NCBI GenBank assembly: GCA_016808115.1
Contig: JAEQBH010001144.1
Location: forward strand, 496,001-560,000
Length of the DNA: 64,000 nucleotides
Direction: 5' to 3'
DNA from: Tetrastigma voinierianum
Lineage: Eukaryota > Streptophyta > Magnoliopsida > Vitales > Vitaceae
In this document: piece after piece, positions 11,197-23,050 of the stretch
How the letters are laid out: each line of letters starts with the position of its first letter
Position numbering within the stretch: the first letter of the stretch is position 1
The notes under the pieces: generated by a model
Told to the model about the DNA's origin: nothing
Database searches by the model: none
The model's input: only the letters and a program-made list of their open reading frames with translations
Translations under genes and position numbers: made by a program

Positions 11197-12080
11197 ATGA
11201 GATTCCAGCAGCCAGAGAGTTCCTGTGATGTGTTCCTGCATGATACTGCGTGCTTACCTCCGCATAGAGGTGGGAGTTCACTCATTGATTTGATCCTGTG
11301 GACTGAGCCCATTTCCATTCCTCCTTATAGATGGCTCCCGGGAGAGTTGAGAAAGCTTAAGGCCCGCTTAGAAGAATTGTTAAGGATTCATTCGACCAAG
11401 CATATCCCCATGGGGAGCTCCGCTTCCTTCGTGAAAAAGAAAGATGGAGTTTGCGGTTGTGTATAGATTACAAGGCCAAACGCATTTACCATCCGCAATC
11501 GCAGATTCACTCCTAGGATCGATGAGTTAATTCAATCAAATCGAAGGGTCTCGGTCATACCCAAGAGTTAGACTTGAGTTTGGGGTATCAATACCGAGGA
11601 TGTAGGAGAGTGATGTACCCAAGACTCCGCATTCGTGACACGCCACGACATTATGAGTTCATGGTGATGCCGCTGGCTCGACGCTAATGCTCCTAAGTAA
11701 ATACTTACGGATTTGATGAACCGGGTATTCCAGCCGTATTTGGATAGGTTCGTCATAGTTTTTATTGATGATATCCTAGTGTATTTAGGTAGTTCAAAGG
11801 AACGTTCAAAACACCTGAGGATTGTGTTGCAGACCCTAAGGGAGTGACAGTTATATGCCAAGTTGAGCAAGTGCCAGTTTTGGCTTGATAGTGTGGCATT
11901 TTTAGGTCATGTGATCTCACCGAGGGGTGAGGATCCCCGTAAAATAGAAATCTTTATGGTAAATTGGAAACCACCAAAGAATGGTCGGGAGTCTAAGCTT
12001 CCCTTGGTTTAGCGGTATTACTGTGAAGTTTGTTGAGGGGTTCTCCAGATAGCAACTTCCACCGACCAGCCGACAAGGAA
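11197..12080 (+). pseudogene. Reverse transcriptase remnant of element A
   Basis: The first piece (11197-11466) gives the N-terminal RT block with PISIPPYRW, LRKLKARLEELL and FVKKKDG. Later frames give the catalytic block RFVIVFIDDILVY near 11748-11788, with the two aspartates present, then KLSKCQFWLDSVAFLGHVISP near 11860-11925. Multiple stops and shifts lie between. The region from 11470 to 11740 is the most decayed. Confidence 0.88.
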
Positions 12081-12082
12081 AG

Positions 12083-12526
12083 ATGTCAAGTATGATCGCG
12101 GATGCCCCACAACGCAGTTTTGAGAAGTTGAAGGGTAGATTGACTTCAGCTCCAGTTCTAGCTTTGCCCAATGGAAGAAATGGGTTTATGGTTTATAGTG
12201 ATGCTTCCAGGCAAGGCCTTGGTTGTGTTTTGATGCAGAATGATAGAGTGATTGCATATGTCTCTAAACAGCTAAAGAAGCATGAGGAGACTTACCCTAC
12301 ACATGACTTAGAGTTAGCAACAGTCGTGTTTGCCCTAAAAATATGGAGACATTACTTATATGGTGTTCCTTGTAGAATCTTTACAGATCATAAGAGTCTT
12401 CAATATATTTTCACCCAGAAAGAGTTAAACCAGAGGCAAAGAAGATGGCTTGAGTTGATTAAGGACTACGACGTACTATTGAGTACCATCCAGAAAAGCC
12501 ACGTCATAGCAAGATGCCTTAAGTAG
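12083..12526 (+). pseudogene. RNase H domain of element A (longest open stretch of A)
   Basis: 147 open codons cover most of the gypsy RNase H domain: YSDASRQGLGCVLMQ, DLELATVVFALKIWRHYLYG and FTDHKSLQYIFTQKELN, with the usual Asp, Glu and Asp catalytic positions visible. It ends just before the family's usual DALSR segment, reading ARCLK and a stop. It is the best preserved part of A's pol but no longer joined to RT or integrase. Confidence 0.9.
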
Positions 12527-12679
12527 GTGACTGTGAGTTCATCGTCTCATATGAGATCGTGCTATCTTCCACTATTGGGTGGATCTAAGAACTTTAGGGG
12601 TGATATTGAGGCTGAGGGATTCGTGGAGCCTGGTTAGCCACATTTCATGTGCCAGACCCTCCTAAAGGGATCGATTTAA

Positions 12680-13345
12680 GAGGGCGCCGTAGGATCCACA
12701 GATGATTAAGCTTAAGGAAGAAGTAGAAAAAGGAAAGAAAGCAGAGTTTGAAATTAGAGATGATGGCAAGATAGTGAAAGGACGGAGAATGTGTGAGCCA
12801 GAGTATGGCGAGCTGAAGAGAGACATTATGGAAGAAGTATTATCTATCTCGCAGGCGTTATGCATCCAGTAAAGACTAAGATGTACTGTGACTTTGAAAG
12901 AACATTACCGTGGAATGGGATGAAGAAAGAGATTGCAAGTTTCGCTCTGTGCGCTTAACCTGTCGCCAGGTGAAGGCAGAGCATCGTGAGGCCCGTAGGG
13001 AAGATACGCCATCTCATTCCAATATGGAAATGGGAAAAGATCACTATGGATTTTGTGACAGGTCTTCCACGGACTCAGAGACAACATGATGCTATATGGG
13101 TGATAGTTGATCGATTGACGAAGTCTTCTCATTTTCTACTAGTTAATGTTGAGGATTCTTTGAAAAGGTTGGCCCAGTTGTATGTGGATGAGATAGTGAG
13201 ACTTCATGGGTTCCAGTTTCGATAGTTACATATCGAGACCCCAGGTTCACATCCAGGTTTTGGCCTAGTTTGCAAACAGCTTTAGGTACTCACCTACATT
13301 TTAGCACAGCATTTCATCCTCATATGGATGGCCAGTCGGATAGGA
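12680..13345 (+). pseudogene. Integrase N-terminal and core remnant of element A
   Basis: Zinc-binding and linker text can be pieced together in shifting frames (CRQVKAEH near 12965). An open stretch at 12986-13225 gives WEKITMDFVTGLPRTQRQHDAIWVIVDRLTKSSHF and YVDEIVRLHG, with the first core Asp. A frame change then leads to the second-Asp region and MDGQSDR near 13335. The text then jumps to the GPYEIV block, so a few hundred bases of the core C-terminal side are deleted at about 13344. Confidence 0.87.
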
Positions 13346-13674
13346 CCTTATGAGATTGTGAGCAAGGTAATGAGCTTGCTGTGTTGAAGTTACCCCCAGA
13401 GTTATCCAGGATTCATGACACATTCCATGTGTCGATGTTAAAGAAGTACATCCCAAATCCTTCACATGTGCTGAGAGAGCAGACGGTGCAGCTAAAAGAG
13501 AACCTGACTTATGAGGAAACGCCTGTGCAGATTGTAGATCGCAAAGAACAGGTGTTGAGGAGTAAGGTGATTCCTTTGGTTAAAGTCCTGTGGAGGAATC
13601 ATGAGAGGGAGGCAGCTACTTGGGAGCCAGAGGCTCAAATGCGCCGCCAGTACCCTCAATTATTTTCTGATTGA
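13345..13674 (+). pseudogene. Integrase C-terminal / chromodomain-like end of element A
   Basis: The open stretch 13381-13674 carries LPPELSRIHDTFHVSMLKKY, then VQIVDRKEQVLRSKVIPLVK, then VLWRNHEREAATWEPE and YPQLF before the stop. This is the usual end of pol in chromovirus-like plant gypsy elements, where the last part is a degenerate chromodomain thought to guide insertion. Confidence 0.88.
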
Positions 13675-13727
13675 GGTATTTTCCTTTCCTTTAAGTTTAG
13701 TTTGTTCATTTCAAGGACGAAATATTC

Positions 13728-13743
13728 TAAAGGAGGGAGGATT
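13728..13743 (+). other. Polypurine tract of element A
   Basis: AAAGGAGGGAGGATT sits directly before the 3' LTR start. Plus-strand DNA synthesis would start here. The same tract, as AAGGAGGAGGATTT, precedes the LTR of element F on the other strand. Confidence 0.88.
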
Positions 13744-16524
13744 TGTAACACCCCGTCCCGATGAGGTGCACAGTACATGTAACTGTAAGGGCGCATATGT
13801 GCACCAAGTGCCATTGTAAAGGATAAAATTGTAAAGTTTTCAAAGAATTGTGGCACTTTTGCAATTAAGGAAAGTGGAGGGGGTGAAAGTATAATTAATG
13901 GAAGTTTAAATAGTAAAATAATAATAATAAATTGCCAAAATAGTTCAGGGAAGTCTCGAAAAATTCTAGATTCGATGACGAAACTGGATCAAGGCCGTTA
14001 AGTTCGGCCAAGGAATCTGAAGGATTCCAGAAAAGTTTCGCTGACTCCGAGACAATGGAATATTTTACGAATTTCTAGGCAACGAGTGTAGAGTGAAACT
14101 TGAAAACGAGATTTTTGAAAAATTCCGAAAAATGGCAAATATTTAAAGAATATTCAATTAGGATAAAGGAAATTGAAACCGGGACAAAATAAATTGTTTC
14201 GGAGCTGAAACGGACCGAGAAAGGAAGAAAAATGGACATATGGGTCCCACTTGAAAAAAAAAATGATGAAAGACAAAACAAACAAACAAAAGGAAGCAGA
14301 ATGCGACAGAGGCGTGGAGAATGAAATCTGAAAGGGAGAAAAAAAATTTTTTTTTTCTCTTTACTTTATTTCTCAGATTTACGGAAATCTGACCGTTGGA
14401 TTTCGTTGGGATAAACACGAAAAGTACTCTACGCGACGAGGGCTACGTGTGAGTACCAGAAACACCGGATTTCACCGAGAATTCAGGTAAAAATTCGGAA
14501 AATCCTAAATTTTTTGTTTTCTCAGATTTACTTCGCTGAACCGCTCGAATTTTCATACCCGTAATTGTAAAGTTACTCTACGCCGACGAGCTCACGCTGC
14601 GGGTACCAAAATCATGGATTTCATTTCGATTTCCACGTGAAATAGAGAATACGTATGAATACGTATAAAATAGTAAATACATATGAATACATATAAATAT
14701 GTATGAATAGTACATAGTGCATAGTGCATAATGCACAATATTTAATTGGTTGTGCTGACGTATGTGGTCTAATACATCAAATGTGTAGGCTAAAAGTAAA
14801 GGCGGGGAAAATAGTGGAATCATGCTCAAATTTTAGTGCGTAAAAGGAGTGTTCTGGGAACCTATTTTTCAATACTAGTGTATTATATTATAAACTATTT
14901 TACACTGGTGTTTAATGGTTTTAAATTGTAAAACCATATTTCCAAGAGCAAGTAAATGGTTTTTAAATTGTAAACCATCTTTCAAGCAAGCAAGTAAGCA
15001 AATGGTTTTTTTTTTAAATTGTAAACCATTTTTCAAGCAAGCAAGTAAGTAAATGGTTTTTGAATTGTAAACCATTTTTCTAGCAAGCAAGTAAGTAAAT
15101 GGTTTTTGAATAATTAAACCATTTTTCAAGCAAGCAAGCAAGCAAAAAGAAAATTTGCGAAAACAGACCTTACCTAGTTCTAAGCAAGCAAACCGGTCAG
15201 AGGTATTTCGTAAGTGCACGGTGGTGTTAGGATCTCATACATACATTGTAGTTTTGTCTGGTCGGCAAACTTAGGTCATACATCATGCATTTAAAGGAGA
15301 CCGTGGCACTTGCTGTGAGTATATATGTTAAGTGAGCTCTAACTAAATTATGGGTGATGGCGACACGCGGTCAATTCCACCATATTCACCTAGCAGGATG
15401 CGACATGTGTCCTTCCACCTACGCCGATGCAATGTGCTCCCCGTGTTCACTAGGGTACAACAAGCAAAAATAGGCCTCAAATGGTTGATGTTTTATAAGC
15501 ATGATATATAGTTTTGAAAAATCAACCATTAGTTCACTACGCCCGTGCTTCCGGGCTGAGCTCAGCCCCGCGGTGATTTTAAAATGATCTACGAGCCCGA
15601 GTTCCCGTGGTGATTTAAAAAAAACGGTTAAGCCCAGGCTTTCGTGTTTATAAAAGTTTTGAGAAACTTTTAAAGCAAGAGGTTTGTGAAAGGTTTTGAG
15701 AAACTTTTAAAGTCAAGAGATTTGAGAAATGTTTTATACATTTTTAAAGCAAGTATTAAAAGTTTTTATAAACTTTTAAAGCAAGCAAGGTAAAACAAGC
15801 AAGCAAGAGAATTGAGAAAAGTTTTATAAACTTTTAAAGAAAAGCAAAGCAAAGTAAGCAAGCAAGTATTAAAAGTTTTATAAACTTTTAAAAGCAAGCA
15901 AGCAAGTATTAAAAGTTTTATAAACTTTTAAAAGAAAGCAAGTACAGAAAGTTTTAGAAACTTTAAAGTAAGCAAGCAAGGCTTCTGGAAAATATCTTAT
16001 AAAAGAGAATTTTATAGTTTTGAGATATTTTCAGGAAAAGGAAACATTTTATAAAAAACATACACTACCGAGCTCGCTAGCTCTCATTATTTTCCCGTTT
16101 AAAACTACTTAAAGGTACATACCTGACGCTGGAGCATATTAGATTCCCGACATTTGTACAAGTGCTGTTATTAATAATATTTTGTAAGGAAACACTTGAA
16201 TTTGTATAATGGAGCATATGTATGTACATAGTGTAGTTTTGGTGAGAATATGTTGGGTTGTCGGGGTTGCCATATTTGGAAAAGTGTAAATTGTGTATAC
16301 ATGATTTGGAATTGTCCTATACGCAACCGTCATGCTGCTGAGGTTTTACTGCTGCCAAGATTTTACCAAATCCTAAGTTGGAAAAAGAAAGAAAAAAAAT
16401 TTTATACAAGGTTTAAGGCAAAATCCGCCAGCTTCACAGGATTTCTAGTCGTTAGGAGGTAACGATCGATTTCAGAGGTAGCTTCGCACACCCGCCGTTA
16501 GGGAAGGGGGGTGGGGGTGTGTCA
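13744..16524 (+). repeat. 3' LTR of element A
   Basis: It starts TGTAACACCCCGTCCC and ends GGGGGTGTGTCA, followed by the TGTTT duplication. It is longer than the 5' LTR because it keeps the 13860-14235 segment. It shares the hairpin arrays (14930-15147 and 15648-15980), but its GTGCATA array and 46-base array are shorter or decayed. Many base differences from the 5' LTR show an old insertion. Confidence 0.92.
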
Positions 16525-16529
16525 TGTTT
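16525..16529. repeat. Target site duplication of element A, right copy (TGTTT)
   Basis: Matches 7045-7049 exactly. Confidence 0.9.
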
Positions 16530-16840
16530 TGTATAAAATAATTGTAATTAAATTCTTTTTGGCCTATTGCCAATATAGTCGGGTATGTAATAATGTTAAG
16601 AGGGTTGTGATCGAGCTCTTATGGAGTATTTTAGCGTATTATTCTCATATTTTCCATGTAAATATGGATGAATGAGTCCTAGTGTAGCGGGACGTCGCAG
16701 GTGGTGCCGAGTAACTCGATGCCCACAAGTAATTGGTACTCGTTTGGTACCAATAATTAGGTGTGCTATGACCTAAGGTAGTGATTCCGTAGGTTGACGG
16801 TTGGTCAACGAGATCCCCATATTTTGGGGCGTCACAAAGA
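16530..16840 (+). mobile_element. Right part of LTR remnant L
   Basis: It continues the LTR interrupted by A: TGTATAAAATAATTG, and a final CCCCATATTTTGGGGCGTCACA. That ending matches the B- and C-type LTR ends (GGGTCGTCACA, TTTTGGCGTCAC). No PBS follows, so this is a solo or truncated LTR. Confidence 0.6.
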
Positions 16841-17231
16841 AAAAATTACGTTGGATATCAGGATAGCTTTTTATTTTAATCTTTAAATATTTACATTTAA
16901 TATGCTAAAATATATATAATCATCATTACTTAAATATATCATCATTTATTATAGATAAATATATTTTAATACTAAAAATTATTCATTTTAAAAACTAATT
17001 ATATATGATTTTAAATTAAAATTGAACAAATGATAAAATGAGTTATATTCTTAAAAAGTTGGCTTTTTAAAAAAAATAATTAAATTTGATCCTTTGATTG
17101 ATAGATTGATAACGATATGTAAAAGTAAAAAAATTATCAAAAATATAAGATATTTTGAGAATAAAAAAAAAAGTGTAATTATGTATATACTAGATATAAA
17201 AATCAAATAAAATAGAAAGAGCAAGGTTCGA
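16841..17231. other. AT-rich spacer, nothing recognised
   Basis: Very AT-rich DNA without open frames or repeat ends that I can recognise. Confidence 0.5.
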
Positions 17232-18146
17232 GGCTTGTTTGGCAGTGCTTTTTAGAGTGTTTTTAGACCTAAAAACACTTTTAAGTGTTTTTATGACAAA
17301 TAAAAAGATGTTGGTAATATTTTTAAAAGCGTTTTTGAAAGTTCAAAAACACTTTGAGTGTTTTATTGAGAAGTACTTGGAAGGTGTTTTTTTTAAAAAC
17401 ACTTTAAATTTTTTTGGATATTCCTAAAATACCTACTTGTTTATCGTTAAATATCTATTTATTTTTCCTTAAAACATATATTTATTTAATTTAAAAAATA
17501 CGGATATACTTTTAAAAATTCAAACAATTTAAATATTTTTTTAAATATATTAAAAAAATTCTATAATAATAAAAATATTTTATAAAAATAATTATTTTAA
17601 TTCTTTACACAAGAAATTTTGCATATGCTTATTAATTAATTCAAATCTCTTTTATAAATACTTTAAATAATTTTATAATCGTGTATGTTTTCTTATTCAT
17701 TAATTCACTTATTTCTATAAATATTTTAAAAACTTTTATAATCATAAAAATAGTTGATTTAGGTTTTATTAATATAAATTTTTATATGTATTTATATACT
17801 TTTGTAATAAAATTTATTTATTTTTTATGATATCCTATTTTTATAATTAAATATTAAATGTAATTTTTAGTAATTTTAATAATATTAAATCCACATGTTA
17901 TAAATTTTTTTTGTAGAATCACGTTTACGGATTCTTATAAAAACGTTTATGGTAGAGGTGATGTTAGGAAAAAACGTTTATGGTAGAAGGGATGTAACGA
18001 AAAACGTTTTGCCCAGAAACGTTGTTACAAGAAGCAGTGCCAAGTTTGATATTGCTTTTTGATAAATACATATAAAAATTTATATTAATAAAATCTAAAT
18101 CAATTATTTCTATGATCATAAAAAATTTAAAAATATTTATAGAAAT
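17232..18146. mobile_element. DNA-transposon-like inverted-repeat region (MITE-like)
   Basis: It starts GGCTTGTTTGGCAGTGCTTTT, a look common at ends of plant hAT-type miniature elements. A related inverted form (TTGGCACTGCTTCTTG on the minus strand) lies at about 18020-18045. Separately, 17711-17795 and 18062-18146 form an inverted repeat of about 85 bases with few mismatches and a loop of about 266 bases. The loop holds three rough copies of AAAACGTTTATGGTAGA (about 17935-18015). The right arm stops exactly where LTR K starts, so K probably truncated it. The class is a guess. No transposase is seen. Confidence 0.5.
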
Positions 18147-18212
18147 TGTGACACCCCAAATCCGGGGGTCCCGTTGACAACCCATCAACCTGTGGAATTC
18201 CTGTGGATTTCG
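18147..18212 (-). mobile_element. Tip of minus-strand LTR K, cut off by element B
   Basis: It begins TGTGACACCCC. Its reverse complement reads GGTTGATGGGTTGTCAACGG and ends GGGGTGTCACA, matching the last 60 or so bases of the B-type LTR (compare GGGTTGTCAATGG at about 29715). So it is the extreme end of an LTR in inverse orientation. The rest of that LTR reappears right of element B at 55229. Confidence 0.75.
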
Positions 18213-19517
18213 TGTAAGACCCGAGAAAATTCCAATTTTCGAAAAAAGGGCAAAATCGTAATTTCGATCAAAATTCGAAATTTTTCTAGATATAAGATGA
18301 CGAAACGGACTTAACCGTTGGAATCATCTCGCGAAATCTAGTTACTAGTCGAATTTCGTCGAATTCTAAGACAGTCAAAATTTCACGATTTTCGAGGCAC
18401 CGGGTGTCGGGTACCGTAAAACGGCTCGTGAAAGACATGTGACATGACAAGAGTCACCTACTACATGAACTCATGTGACACATGTTGCATGATTAGAGAG
18501 ATGATGAGAATGAATGACCTAGATAGTGCCAAGTGTCAAAAATCAAGAAAAAGGACATAGATGGAATTATTAATCAAATATTAATCTAATAAAGACAAAC
18601 AAACAAATAGTCATCTTCTTCCTTTTTGAGCCAAAAACATGCAGTGGCTGGAGGAAATGGGCAATGAGCTTGGGTTTTGAGTTTTAGAGAGAGAAAATGT
18701 GCCTTCTCTCTAGATTTCATGGTTGCCTGCATCAGCCTGCTCGACGGAGCAAGAAGCAAAGTCGATCTACGGCGAGGCTACGCTGAACACCGATTTGATG
18801 GAGTTCGATAACTCCAAGAGGTAGGATCTTTCCTACTTGTGTTATTTTCGCTAACAACCATGTAAATGGTCAGATGTTATGAGGCTTGATTGTACCGTGC
18901 TTTCTGGCCTCAAAACATTTGAACCGAGTGGAGAAACCCCATTAGTTAGGTCGTGAATGAAGCTAACCGAGGGCTTCACTGTTCACGTGAATAGTGGTGT
19001 GATTTTTATAATGTTGAGTGATTCAAAATGAATTGCTTGTGTTTGTTAATTAGCTTATGTGAGCAAATTTTGGTGTTATTGGTTGTGAATTTGCATAACA
19101 TGATTTATGTGGATTAATTGTGTTAGTATATACATGTTATATATATTAGCATGAGTTTGTTGGAATTGACATCATGCATTCCATATGCACTGGGGCATCT
19201 TAGAATATTAGGAGTGAGTGCATGACATGAAATTGAAAGAAAAATGAAAACGTTTGTGAAAGGAATTCCGACGAAAGATTTTCAGAAGGATTGCATTGGA
19301 GGGTCGTCCAAAAGATCACTTCGGATGAGGACCATGACTGCTTCTGGGAGCGCATTCAGAAATTCGCCCTCGAAGGGAAGTCCATCATATTTACCGAATT
19401 CAGAGGGTAAGTTTTCGAAAACAAAAAACTTTTGTTTGAAAACTGATTTACTCGTGATTCGGGCTTAGGCATATGTAAGGAGTCGGTGAAGACTGGACAT
19501 GGATTGGGCATGTAGAT
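18213..19517 (+). repeat. 5' LTR of element B, first part
   Basis: It starts TGTAAGACCCGAG. It aligns by eye with the 3' LTR from 53468: the same GGGCAAAATCGTAATTT text, the same GACATGTTGCATGATTAGAG, and the same GGCATATG followed by GGGCATGTAGA at the break. It is interrupted by element C at 19518. Confidence 0.85.
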
Positions 19518-21537
19518 CAGAAGACCCGAGAAATTCCAATTTTTGGAAAAAGGGCAAAATCGTAATTTTGATTACAAAATTGTAATTTCGGTTAAAAATC
19601 TGTAATTAATTCTCTAGATCTTAGATGACGAAACGGATTAAACCATTGGAATCGTCTCGCGAAATCTAGTTAGCACGTAAAATTTCGTAATTTTCCGAGA
19701 CATTGAGCTCTGACGCTTTTCGAGGCATCGCTTCGCTGTCAAAAACGACCGGCGACGAAAGTCACATATAATAAGTACTCATGTTCCATAAGTGTTATGA
19801 GTAGATAAATGATGAAAATGGACGGCTGAGATAGTGCCGAATATCAATTCTGGTAAAAGAGGGACGTAAAGGTCATTTTTGGAATAGTTAAATGAGGAAA
19901 AAGCCAAATTAGAAAATAGTGCTTCTTCTCCTTAAATAAACCAAGGCAAAAATGTGGGAACCAGATGGGGAGATGCAGTAGCTTCGTTTGAGAGCTTTTT
20001 AGAGAGAGAGGGTGCTTCTCTCTAGAATATCGGGAGATCCGACCGTCGGCGGTCTTCGGGGCGAGAAGGAAAAACGTTCTACACGGAGCAGGCTACGCGT
20101 GGACTTTGGATTTGTGAATTTTTGACAAACTCCAAGAGGTAGGATTTTCTCCCTACTTGAGTTTTTCTCCCATTTTAAATGTTTTACTAATGTTTCGGTT
20201 GATTGAGGCCTTGAACGATCGTTTGATCGGTCCGAAAGCTCGACCGAATTGGATTTGGATTATGGAATCCATTGTGAGAAGCCCGTAATCGTGAGGGGCT
20301 GCTCGGGGTCTTTAATAGCTTAAGTTATGCTTTAAACATGGATTGATTTGGATTAGGCCCGGAAATAAGGCTAGTGAAATCTTGAGTTCTCAATGTGGGC
20401 GGAGTGATTTGATAAGTGTTGGAACTGATGAAGCCCTAGGTTTCTTGTTCCTAGGAATAATGACACAAAAATGTATTTTCGTGAAATTTGTGTTTTGATT
20501 AAATGGTCGAATCGAATTGCTTGTGTTTGAACAATGCTTGAGTGAGCTAATTTTGGTGTTTGAAATGATAATTACATAACATGTTTGTGTGATTCTTTTT
20601 ATGTGAATATATTAGTGTTTATATATTTGCATGTGATTAAATATATATTGGGTGAGCATATGCATTTCATGTGCTGGGACACTAGGATTATAGGAGTGAG
20701 TGCATGAGATGAGTCTAGAGAAAAAGGTTCGGAGGGTTTTCTAAAAACTAGAAATGATCGGAGGGTAGTTTATACTTAAAATATCAATCGTCGGAGACGG
20801 CTCAATTGATACACATCGGAGGGTAGTCCACATATAAAATATCAATCGTCGGAGGCAGCCCAGTGTCTCTTCCGGAGGAGTAGTCCACTAGTATAACATC
20901 GGAGATGGTACATAACCTGCATCGGAGGGTAGTCCTACTTTGATAGAAAATAATAATTTACCATCTGAGGCTTGGCGAGAGTGTGAAGTCGATGAACTCG
21001 GGATGCGAGTTAGTCATGTAGACATTAGTAGGAACATGCATTTGCTTGAATGTGTGTTTAAATTAAGAACATTGCATTGCACCTGGTGAGTGATAGCAGC
21101 CAGGCGTTCTCTCTTCTGACTTTGGCTCACCAGGTCGTGGGACCTTTTCTGGTCTGGGGAGCGTGCGAGGGCGAAGTTGTCATAGGGTTGTATTAGAAGA
21201 AAGCGGGTTGTGGCTTTGATCTTATACAATATTAGAACTTTTAAGTTTAATGTATGTATTGTATAAAATAAAAAACATATTAACTCTTGTAACTATTGGG
21301 TCATAGTTGGATTCACCAGTTGGCATGTATAGTGGAAGTCACATTTATGGGTCCAGTGGCGCGTGGATATATTGCATATATTAGATTTGTTTGGAGGCAA
21401 TTATATCTGATCTTGTATTAGAGTAGAGGCTCTCCGTACAAAGGGACTACTTTCGATTTTGAAATGGCGTCGGGTAACCCAGGCATCCACTTATATTCCG
21501 TGAGTTGTGGTGATGGATGGGTTTTAGGGGCGCCATA
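19518..21537 (+). repeat. 5' LTR of element C
   Basis: It runs to GGTTTTAGGGGCGCCATA directly before GCT and the PBS. A tandem array lies at 20730-20960 (below). Confidence 0.85.
20730..20960 (+). repeat. Tandem repeat in LTR of C
   Basis: About four copies of a unit of roughly 60 bases containing ATCGGAGGGTAGTCCACAT and then AAAATATCAATCGTCGGAGA. The 3' LTR has the matching array at about 28400-28600. Confidence 0.75.
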
Positions 21538-21540
21538 GCT

Positions 21541-21552
21541 TGGTATCAGAGC
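21541..21552 (+). other. Primer-binding site of element C (tRNA-iMet)
   Basis: TGGTATCAGAGC follows the LTR end after the spacer GCT, exactly as in element B. Confidence 0.92.
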
Positions 21553-22500
21553 TTAGGTATACGAATACCTAGGGAGCTCGGTTTTGGTATCCATCACCAC
21601 TAGGTGTGGTTTGATGTTGAGTTCAGGTATGGGATTACCTAGGAAAATCACGGGGCGAAACTAAGGTTTTCAAATTTTGCAGTCAATGTTGATGTGTTTT
21701 ATTATTGATTTGATGGATGGATTAATGAAAAATATTGAAACTGGATGATGTGTGAATCATAATATATTGTGTATGGTTTTTGTATGCTTAGTAGTTGCTT
21801 CCTAGGACAACCATGATGTGTTAAGGAAGTTTTAAGAAGTTTTTTACAGTATTCTTGGCTGGAGCAAAAAGGAAAAAGTAAAAATTTATGAGAATTTATT
21901 TAGTTTATAAAGAAATGAAAATAAATTTGTAAATTTATTGGTTTAGAGGTGAAGAAAGTTAATTTTTAAGGTTTTACAATGTAAGCTGAAGAAGATAAAT
22001 AAAATAAATCCCACGGTATTTGGGTTGTTGGAAAATGAAAAGAAATTTTAAAACAAAGAAAAATAAATTTTTATAAATTTCCCATTTGAATTTATAAGAA
22101 GAAAATAATATTCTAGATTTTACAAGGCAAAATTGAAGAAAATGGAAGAAAATAAATTTCTATAAATTTATTTGAGTGGAAAAAAAAATTACTGATGAAA
22201 AATGGGAAAAAGAAAATAGAATTTAGTAAATTTATTTGGTTATGAAAGTGAGAAAATATTTTCTAGTTTTATATGGTGCTTAAAATTTAAGAAAAATGGG
22301 TTAAATAGAATTTTTATAAATTTATTTGAGTATTAAAGTATGGAAAAAAATGTGATTTTTAGTGATTTTGAAGTGATTTTCCAATTCTTTTGGAAAATAT
22401 ATAAAATATATGATAATGAAAAAAAAATTTTTTTAGTCTTAAGCTAATTTTGGGCTGCGCCCCATGAATTATGTGTGAAGACGAAGGGTGTATTTATGAG
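21553..22500 (+). other. AT-rich leader of element C
   Basis: Untranslated stretch after the PBS with repeated AAATTTATAAATTTATTTG-like motifs and no usable open frame. Element B has a similar AT-rich leader at 29990-30230. Confidence 0.6.
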
Positions 22501-22539
22501 AGGAGGGTTTTGTGTTACCGGAAGGTTGTGCGATAGGTT

Positions 22540-22720
22540 TGTGAGATTGTATTGCAAGATGGGTGTAGTGGCTAAGGCGTATTACAATACGGGTTTAGTG
22601 GCGAAAGTGTGTGCAACATAATTTAGCCAAATTTTATTGTTGCAATGCAATAAAGCATATTGGCTGTTTGAATGTTGGGGAGGCCAGTGTATTGCAATAC
22701 AAAATTGTATTGTGACTAAA
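22540..22720. repeat. Palindrome-rich segment in the leader of C (GTATTGCAATAC)
   Basis: A perfect 12-base palindrome GTATTGCAATAC lies at 22689-22700. Near-copies surround it: TTGTATTGCAAG, CGTATTACAATACG, TTGCAATGCAATA and ATTGTATTGTGAC. All share a TATTGCAATA core on one strand or the other. The segment lies between PBS and gag. See findings for the matching GTGTCGCGACAC segment of B. Confidence 0.75.
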
Positions 22721-22729
22721 TGTGATGAG

Positions 22730-23050
22730 TACGTGCGGCCCAGGCCTTGCTTGAGGTGCGAAGGCGGGCGGCCTGGGGCGTGGGCGCGGCGTGGCGGGCG
22801 AGGCGGCGGCCAGTGCGTGAGGCGTCTGTGAGCAGTCGAGACTGCAACCTGGGGCGGCGGCCAGGGCCACCTTGACATGAGGCTGCGTCTGTGGCGCCGG
22901 GAGGCTGCGGCACGTAGGGGCCACGCCACGACACGGCCGCGTGATGACCTGCAGCCACGTGCATCTGGGTGGAGGCTGCTGTGCACCTTGGGCCCGGGCA
23001 GGGGTGGTGTGAGCACGGCTCAGTTCGTTGATTTTGGACCCGGTTCGACT
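22730..23050 (+). other. GC-rich block in the leader/gag region of C
   Basis: A sharp change to GC-rich, CpG-rich sequence (GGCGGGCGGCCTGGGGCG and so on). Several overlapping frames stay open on both strands simply because GC-rich DNA has few stops. I recognise no protein family. Element B has a comparable block at 30280-30830. Confidence 0.6.

Larger units (their letters stand above)
7050..16524 (+). mobile_element. Element A: complete but inactive Ty3/gypsy retrotransposon, chromovirus (Tekay/Del-like)
   Basis: It has all the structural marks: LTRs beginning TGTAACACCCCG and ending GGGGTGTGTCA, a PBS matching initiator tRNA-Met, domain order gag, protease, reverse transcriptase, RNase H, integrase, a polypurine tract, and the perfect TGTTT duplication. 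The integrase ends in a segment of the KVLWRNHEREAATWE type, typical of chromodomain-bearing gypsy elements. Together with LTRs over 2.5 kb this suggests the Tekay/Del lineage (inference). Stops and frameshifts break every domain, and part of integrase is deleted, so it cannot encode its own machinery. It inserted in an older LTR (L). Confidence 0.92.
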
